DNA from: Bradyrhizobium macuxiense
GTDB taxonomy: Bacteria; Pseudomonadota; Alphaproteobacteria; Rhizobiales; Xanthobacteraceae
Assembly: GCF_001542415.1 (NCBI RefSeq)
Contig: NZ_LNCU01000097.1
Coordinates: 8,069-46,161, forward strand
Length of the DNA: 38,093 bases
Direction of reading: 5' to 3'
Shown here: piece by piece, positions 32,196 to 38,093 of the stretch
How positions within the stretch are numbered: the stretch's first letter is position 1
Layout: every line of letters starts with the position of its first letter
Translations under genes and position numbers: made by a program
The notes under the pieces: model-generated
What the model was told of the DNA's origin: nothing
The model's database searches: none
Seen by the model: the letters and a program-made list of their open reading frames with translations, nothing else

Positions 32196-32435
32196 ATGGA
32201 TGAATTGAACGGGCGCATGATGGCGTGCCAGATCCTGATCACCGGGTTGATCGCGCGCGTCGCCAACGAGCAGCGCGATCCTCTGCGCTTCCTCACCGAC
32301 TTCCGCGACGAGATCAAAGCCGTCGTCAACGGCGTCAACATCGCCGGCATGGACAATACCGAGCGCGTGCGGCAGGTCGCGCAGCGGACCGTCGACGAGC
32401 TGTTTTCCCTGATGAAACCTCCGAGCAAGGATTGA
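32196..32435 (+). CDS. Small hypothetical protein (79 aa)
   Basis: ATG 32196 follows GGGGAGAG at about 5 nt. The product, MDELNGRMMACQILITGLIA and so on, is predicted mostly helical: a moderately hydrophobic helix (MACQILITGLIARVA), then NEQRDPLRFLTDFRDEIKAVVNG, and NTERVRQVAQRTVDELFSLM. There is no signal peptide and no metal-binding motif. It seems a small cytoplasmic helical protein of a type common in Bradyrhizobium-like genomes, but no family is recognised. Nothing links it to its MarR or receptor neighbours except orientation. It ends 238 bp before the receptor gene. Confidence 0.65.
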   Translation: MDELNGRMMACQILITGLIARVANEQRDPLRFLTDFRDEIKAVVNGVNIAGMDNTERVRQVAQRTVDELFSLMKPPSKD

Positions 32436-32473
32436 TCGCGGCGCATCGATCCAATGCCTCCAATGCGATCTCT

Positions 32474-32537
32474 TTAGAACGATTATTAGAACGCTTAAAA
32501 ACTGAACTTAGAACGATTTCAGACTGCAGATTAGAAT
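32474..32537 (+). promoter_or_regulatory. Four phased TTAGAA half-sites, candidate Irr/iron-control region
   Basis: TTAGAAC occurs at 32474, 32486 and 32508 and TTAGAAT at 32531, spaced 12, 22 and 23 bp, near one or two helical turns. TTTAGAA is recalled as the half-site of the rhizobial Irr (iron control element) box. Full palindromes are not present: the right halves are imperfect. The position, about 135-200 bp before a siderophore-receptor gene, fits iron regulation. Which protein binds is inference. Confidence 0.45.
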
Positions 32538-32672
32538 CGCTTTGAATTGGGGCGATTCAAGCGCGTTGTTGCCGCGATCGCATTGACCCGAAAATTCACG
32601 CTCAGTAACCGAAAGAGACAGTTCGTCGGAGTTCGATTTCGCTGACGAGCGTTATTCTCGGGGACGTGTGGA

Positions 32673-35252
32673 ATGAGCAATGCAAGGGCGCCAAGGTCGC
32701 TGCGCTTCGATGCGGCTATGGGCTTGGCCGACAATAGCGCGGGCTATTCGGGTACGAAGGTTTCCGCGGTCGCGGGCCTGATCGCGGTGGCATCCTTTTC
32801 GGGTGCCGAAGCGCAGCAGACCAATCTCCCGCCGGTGACGGTCGACGCCCCGGTCGCTCGCCCGCGTCCTGCCAGCTCCAGACCGACCCCGGATCAGGTC
32901 CGCGCTCGCACGGCGCTGCGTCGGGCCACGCGCCGCAACCAGCAGGCGCAAGTTGCGCCGGTGCCGTTCCCGAACGCCGGCAGTCTTGCCGCCGACCGCG
33001 ACCCCTACGCGGATGCCGCGGCGCCCTACAAGGTCGACCATCTGCAGTCGTCGAGCAAATTTCCCGAGCCGATCCTCAACACGCCGAAGACGGTGACGGT
33101 GCTGTCCAAGGAAGTGCTCGAGGACAAGAACGCCACCACGCTGAAGCAGGCGATCCTCTCGACGGCCGGCGTGACGCTCGGCAGCGGCGAGGGCGGCAAT
33201 GCGTTCGGCGATCGCTTCTTCATCCGCGGCTTCGACGCGCGCAACGACATCTTCATCGACGGTGTCCGCGACCCCGGCGTCAGCGTCCGCGAGAACTTCT
33301 TCACCGAGCAGGTCGAGATCCTGCGCGGTCCCGGCTCGACCTTCGCCGGCCGCGGCACCACGGGCGGCGCGATCAACATCGTGACGAAGCAGGCCACGAC
33401 GGAGAAGAGCTTCTACAACATGGACACCACGTTTGGCACCGACCAGACCAAGCGTGTGACGCTCGACGTCAATCAGGTGATCAGCCCGACACTGGCCGTG
33501 CGTGCAGGCGGCCTGTTCCAGGACGCCAATGTCGCCGGCCGTGACAACACCACCGACGATCGCAGCGGCGCCTTCGTTGCGACGAAGTGGACGCCGCTAG
33601 ACGCGGTGAAGATCACCGGCGATTACGTGCACACCGAGCTCCACGGCATCCCGGATTTCGGCGTTCCTTATTACCGGCCGGGTTCGCCGGCTCCCGGAAA
33701 TATCTTCACCAGCACGGCCGGCGGTCCGTTCCCTCAATTCGGTTCGCCCGCCAATAATTTCTACGGCCTGGTCAATCGCGACTTCTTCAAGGTCCAGCAG
33801 GACATTGGAACGGTCAGCAGCGAAATCCAGGTGACGCCCGATCTCGTCCTGACCGACAAGATCCGCGCCTCGCGCTCGATGAATAACTACATCGGGACGA
33901 TTGCGGAGTCGCCGATCATCACGAATCCGCTCTCGGCTTCGACCATCACGATGAACCCGCAGAGCCGCTATCAGATCACCGACGTGCTCGCCAACCAGAG
34001 CGAGGCGACCTACAAATTCGATACCGGCGGCTTCAAGCATACGGCCGTGGGCGGCGTCGAGATCTCGCGCGAGACCTCGTATATCGACAAATATACCGGG
34101 CTGAGCTCGGAATTGACGACCGGTACGCCGTTCAACGGCGCCGGGTCGATCTCCGGGGTGAGCGTGTTTTCGCCGCAATACACGTACACACCGTTCACGT
34201 CGACGCCGACGCTCGCGGGCCTGCCGACCAACCTCTCGATCGATACCAAGAGCGTCTATCTGCTCGACAGCGTCAATTACAACGACCTCGTCATCCTCAA
34301 CGGCGGCATCCGCTACGACGACTACACCATCAACACCAGCGGATACGGCACTGTCGCCGGCGCGACGACGTTCGGCGCACAGAGCGCCGAGTTCGGCATG
34401 CCGAACTTCAATCTCGGCCTGACCTTGAAGCCTGCGCCGAACGGCAGCGTCTACGCCGCTTACGCGACGTCGTCGAACCCGGTGGGCGCCGAATTCGACG
34501 GCACCAGCACGGCGTATGGCGGTCTTTCGCCTGTCCTCAACGGCAGCTCCAACCAGATCTTCGGGCCGGAAAAGAACCAGGCGATCGAGGTCGGCACCAA
34601 GTGGGAGCTGTTCGATCGTCACCTGCTGGTGACGGCGGCGCTGTTCCAGACCAACAAGGAGAATGCGCGCGAGGCGCAGAATGTCACGCCGACGACCGGC
34701 ACCGCGACGTGTCCGTATCCGGTCACCAATCCGCCGACGACAGGCTCCGTGTCCTGCATCACCGCCGGTGCCGCCTATTGGGTCCGCGGCATCGATCTCG
34801 GTGTCGGCGGCAAGATCACCGACAAATGGAGCGTGTTCGGCGGCCTCGTGCTGATGCAATCGCAGGTGACCAAGTCGAATGCGCCGTCGCCGCAGCCGCT
34901 GCTTTATCCGACCAATGTCGGGCTGCCGCTCGCCAACATCGCGCACCAATCGTTCAGCTTGCTCTCGAAGTACCAGCTCACCGACATGTGGGAAATCGGC
35001 GGGCAGGCGGTCTATCGCTCGAAGATCTATGGCGGCACGCTGCTTGCGGCGAACCAAGGCACGTCGCTCCCGAGCTACTGGCGCTTCGACGCCTTTGCGG
35101 AAGCGAAGATCGACAAGCACTGGACCGTGAAGCTGTTCGTCAACAACATCTTCGACAAGCGCTACTACGATGCGCTCTACCAGAGCGCGACACCGTTCGT
35201 GCTGGAAGCGCCGGGACGCGCCGCGTATCTGGTTGTTTCAGCGCGCTACTGA
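32673..35252 (+). CDS. fiu: TonB-dependent catecholate-siderophore receptor, Fiu-like
   Basis: The 859-residue outer-membrane receptor has an unusually long, arginine- and alanine-rich N-terminal segment (about residues 50-125). Its membrane-targeting stretch KVSAVAGLIAVASFSGAEAQ sits after a longer basic start. The plug domain shows YKVDHLQSSSKFPEPILNTP, KTVTVLSKEVLEDKNATTLK, VTLGSGEGGNAFGDRFFIRG, DARNDIFIDGVRDPGVSVRE and FFTEQVEILRGPGSTFAGRG, TTGGAINIVTKQ, close to the pattern of Fiu. The 22-strand barrel ends in YLVVSARY, with a terminal aromatic. It imports ferric catecholates or monomers using TonB-ExbB-ExbD, encoded just downstream. The phased TTAGAA repeats lie upstream. Confidence 0.92.
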   Translation: MSNARAPRSLRFDAAMGLADNSAGYSGTKVSAVAGLIAVASFSGAEAQQTNLPPVTVDAPVARPRPASSRPTPDQVRARTALRRATRRNQQAQVAPVPFPNAGSLAADRDPYADAAAPYKVDHLQSSSKFPEPILNTPKTVTVLSKEVLEDKNATTLKQAILSTAGVTLGSGEGGNAFGDRFFIRGFDARNDIFIDGVRDPGVSVRENFFTEQVEILRGPGSTFAGRGTTGGAINIVTKQATTEKSFYNMDTTFGTDQTKRVTLDVNQVISPTLAVRAGGLFQDANVAGRDNTTDDRSGAFVATKWTPLDAVKITGDYVHTELHGIPDFGVPYYRPGSPAPGNIFTSTAGGPFPQFGSPANNFYGLVNRDFFKVQQDIGTVSSEIQVTPDLVLTDKIRASRSMNNYIGTIAESPIITNPLSASTITMNPQSRYQITDVLANQSEATYKFDTGGFKHTAVGGVEISRETSYIDKYTGLSSELTTGTPFNGAGSISGVSVFSPQYTYTPFTSTPTLAGLPTNLSIDTKSVYLLDSVNYNDLVILNGGIRYDDYTINTSGYGTVAGATTFGAQSAEFGMPNFNLGLTLKPAPNGSVYAAYATSSNPVGAEFDGTSTAYGGLSPVLNGSSNQIFGPEKNQAIEVGTKWELFDRHLLVTAALFQTNKENAREAQNVTPTTGTATCPYPVTNPPTTGSVSCITAGAAYWVRGIDLGVGGKITDKWSVFGGLVLMQSQVTKSNAPSPQPLLYPTNVGLPLANIAHQSFSLLSKYQLTDMWEIGGQAVYRSKIYGGTLLAANQGTSLPSYWRFDAFAEAKIDKHWTVKLFVNNIFDKRYYDALYQSATPFVLEAPGRAAYLVVSARY

Positions 35253-35273
35253 CGGAGGCATCAAAGCTTCGCG

Positions 35274-35963
35274 ATGCTGGTCTGTGTTCCCAATGTTTTG
35301 AGCAAAGCCGATGTGGCGGATTTCCGCCGCATCATGGACGCAAGCGATTGGGAGGACGGCCGCTCGACGGCGGGAGCAAGCTCCGCGCTGGTGAAACGCA
35401 ACGAGCAATTGCCGCCCGACAGCGAGGTCGCGCGGCAGCTCGGCAACCGTATTCTGACGGCGCTGTCGGCGAGCCCGCGCTTCGTCTCGGCGGCCATCCC
35501 GCTTAGAATCTTTCCACCCTTGTTCAACCGCTATGCCGCCAGCGACGGGCACCATTTCGGTCTGCACGTCGATAATGCGGTGCGGGGGGACATGTTAACG
35601 GGCATGCGGATCCGCACCGACCTGTCAGTCACGCTGTTTTTATCGGAGCCGGAAGATTACGACGGCGGCGAGCTCGTCATCGAAGACCTCTACGGATCCC
35701 ATGAAATCAAGCTACCGGCAGGCGATCTCGTGCTTTATCCTGCGTCCAGCTTGCATCTGGTCACGCCGGTCACCAGGGGGACGCGGGTTGCGTCTTTTTT
35801 CTGGTTGCAGAGCATGGTACGGGATGCGCACGCGCGCAGCCTGATCTTTGATCTCGATACGGCGATCCAGGCCCTGGTGGAACGGCTGGGGCGCGACGAC
35901 CCTGAAACGGTCAAATTGACCGGCATTTATCACAACCTGATCCGCCACTGGGCTGAAGTGTAA
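35274..35963 (+). CDS. piuC: Fe(II)/2-oxoglutarate-dependent PKHD-type hydroxylase, PiuC/YbiX family
   Basis: The 229-residue cytoplasmic protein has the jelly-roll dioxygenase core. Iron ligands are His98 and Asp100 (FGLHVDNAV) and His161 (SSLHLVTPV). Arg171 (GTRVAS) would bind the 2-oxoglutarate carboxylate. The C-terminal RSLIFDLDTAIQALVERLG is the PKHD region. In many proteobacteria this gene accompanies a Fiu/PiuA-type receptor, as here. The substrate is not known; modification of a siderophore or receptor-linked component is an inference. GGAGG lies before the ATG. It is 21 bp after the receptor gene and 2 bp before exbB. Confidence 0.92.
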   Translation: MLVCVPNVLSKADVADFRRIMDASDWEDGRSTAGASSALVKRNEQLPPDSEVARQLGNRILTALSASPRFVSAAIPLRIFPPLFNRYAASDGHHFGLHVDNAVRGDMLTGMRIRTDLSVTLFLSEPEDYDGGELVIEDLYGSHEIKLPAGDLVLYPASSLHLVTPVTRGTRVASFFWLQSMVRDAHARSLIFDLDTAIQALVERLGRDDPETVKLTGIYHNLIRHWAEV

Positions 35964-35965
35964 CT

Positions 35966-37024
<1,059 letters not shown>

Positions 37025-37027
37025 GCG

Positions 37028-37495
37028 ATGGCTTTCTCGGTCGCAGAGAACGATACCGACGACGATTTCGCTGAGTCCCACGAGATCAACGTCACGCCGT
37101 TCATCGACGTGATGCTGGTCCTGCTGATCATCTTCATGGTGGCGGCGCCGCTCTCGACTGTCGATCTGCCGATCGACTTGCCGACCTCCACCGCGACGCC
37201 GACGAAGAAGCCGGACAAGCCGACCTATGTCAGCATCAAGCCGGACCTGTCGCTGGCGATCGGCGAGACCTTCGTCAAGCGGGTCGATCTGGTGAATGCG
37301 CTCGACGCCATCCCGGATATGACCAAGGACAAGTACATCTTCGTGCGCGCCGACAAGGCGGTTCCCTACGGCGAGCTGATGGACGTGCTGGAGTTCCTGC
37401 GTAAGGGCGGCTATTCCAAGGTCAAACTGGTCGCGCTGGAAGGGGTTCCGGATACGGCGGCGCAGCAAGGCGCATCGCCGGCACCGAACCCATGA
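37028..37495 (+). CDS. exbD: TonB-system energiser ExbD
   Basis: The 155-residue protein has a cytoplasmic start (MAFSVAENDTDDDFAESHEI). One membrane helix NVTPFIDVMLVLLIIFMVAAPL carries Asp27, the protonatable residue of the ExbD family. A periplasmic domain then follows with VSIKPDLSLAIGE, KDKYIFVRADKAVPYGELMDV and YSKVKLVALEG, the usual strands. The C-terminus adds a short Gln/Ala/Pro tail. It lies within the exbB-exbD-tonB transcript. Confidence 0.95.
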   Translation: MAFSVAENDTDDDFAESHEINVTPFIDVMLVLLIIFMVAAPLSTVDLPIDLPTSTATPTKKPDKPTYVSIKPDLSLAIGETFVKRVDLVNALDAIPDMTKDKYIFVRADKAVPYGELMDVLEFLRKGGYSKVKLVALEGVPDTAAQQGASPAPNP

Positions 37496-37511
37496 CGAAG
37501 GCCTGACGCCG

Positions 37512-38093
37512 ATGTCCGATCTCGAACAAAAGCCGTCCCGGACGCTGTGGGTGGCTGCCGCGGTGGCCGCTGTCGCGCTGCATGTCGGCGGCGCCGCACT
37601 CGCGCTGACCAATCTGCAGGCGGAAGATGCCGAGGACGTCTCTGGTGTATCGGCCATCGAGGTTGGGGTCGAGCTGGCGGCGCCAAATCGCGAAGTCACC
37701 GACCTGCCGGCCGGTCCCGATGCGGATGCGTCCGTAGCCTCACCGCAAGTCGCGGAGCAAAAGGCCGAGGTCAAGGAAACCGATCTGCCGAAGGAAACGC
37801 CGACCGAGCCCGACGACGCCGATCGGGTGGTGACCGAGAACGACAACAAGAAGCCGACCGAAGAAGAGCAGAAGGTAGCTGCCGTGCAGACGGCCGCATC
37901 GCAGGAGTCGGTCCAGCAGGAGGCCACCGCGATGCCGACCGTGGAGGCCGCGCCCGAAGCGCAGCGCTCGGTGGCGCCGGTGGTCGGCAACGGCAACGCG
38001 TTGAAACGCGCGCGGGAGACCTGGCAGAAGCTCCTGATGGCGCATCTCGACAAGCACAAGAAGTATCCCGCCGATCGCGCGCTCAAGTCCGCC
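37512..38093 (+). CDS. tonB: TonB-family energy transducer (3' end outside window)
   Basis: The visible 194 codons are open to the window end. The N-terminal helix TLWVAAAVAAVALHVGGAAL carries His24, the position of the functional His in TonB. Then comes a long periplasmic linker rich in Pro, Glu and Lys (KAEVKETDLPKETPTEPDD, NKKPTEEEQKVAA), which can span the periplasm. The C-terminal domain begins with ETWQKLLMAHLDKHKKYPAD, the K-Y-P start of the TonB C-domain. It transmits energy from ExbBD to the Fiu-like receptor. The missing end prevents judging the full domain. Confidence 0.9.
   Translation, partial: MSDLEQKPSRTLWVAAAVAAVALHVGGAALALTNLQAEDAEDVSGVSAIEVGVELAAPNREVTDLPAGPDADASVASPQVAEQKAEVKETDLPKETPTEPDDADRVVTENDNKKPTEEEQKVAAVQTAASQESVQQEATAMPTVEAAPEAQRSVAPVVGNGNALKRARETWQKLLMAHLDKHKKYPADRALKSA

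Noticed and set aside
33597..35120. Leftward open frame of 507 codons opposite the Fiu-like receptor
   Set aside because: Shadow of the receptor gene; no start signal and arginine-rich composition.

Overview
The window reads as chromosomal DNA of an alphaproteobacterium of the Bradyrhizobium/Rhodopseudomonas type. This rests on the high GC content, long antisense reading frames, the family content (DUF3551 protein, IalB-family protein, DUF1254/DUF1214 protein, Fiu-type TonB receptor with an exbB-exbD-tonB set) and REP-like palindromic intergenic repeats of a kind I associate with that group. Genus assignment is an inference. No insertion sequence, prophage or CRISPR array was seen. Layout: an amino-acid permease tail (1-75) and two repeats are followed by a leftward cassette (831-6439) encoding a NIPSNAP-like protein, an MFS transporter, a DUF1254/DUF1214 protein and an unusual outer-membrane protein made of two tandem copies of one barrel-like domain. 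A TetR regulator (6755-7396) is divergent from it. Two palindromes sharing the core TGCATA-N4-TATGCA sit on the two sigma70-like promoters of the cassette. This is the best candidate here for an undescribed, self-contained small-molecule handling system. From 7441 to 12171 lie small conserved proteins, a DUF4269 protein, gamma-glutamyltranspeptidase, a coiled-coil protein, and two gene relics (an NlpA/MetQ tail and a frameshifted class III aminotransferase tail). Next come penicillin-binding protein 1A (mrcA) and a convergent MFS transporter. A tightly overlapping bo3-type quinol oxidase operon (cyoABCD) follows, preceded by two stacked palindromes and a sequence that fits the EcfG general-stress promoter consensus. 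A tRNA-Gln(CTG) then separates it from a complete branched-chain/amide-type ABC importer: a substrate-binding protein plus livHMGF, with a large repeat between the binding protein and livH. The right third holds an IalB-family periplasmic protein, an RND efflux pair (adaptor and MdtB/C-like pump, leftward) with a divergent MarR regulator, and a small conserved protein. It ends with an iron-uptake block: a Fiu-like catecholate-siderophore receptor, a PiuC/YbiX-type Fe(II)/2-oxoglutarate hydroxylase, ExbB, ExbD and a TonB gene cut by the window end. Four TTAGAA half-sites at roughly helical spacing upstream of the receptor look like an iron-responsive (Irr-type) control region. Functionally the window combines envelope building, respiration, solute import, drug efflux and TonB-energised iron uptake, plus the TetR-controlled cassette of unknown substrate. 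Family assignments come from reading protein sequences by eye; no database search was run.
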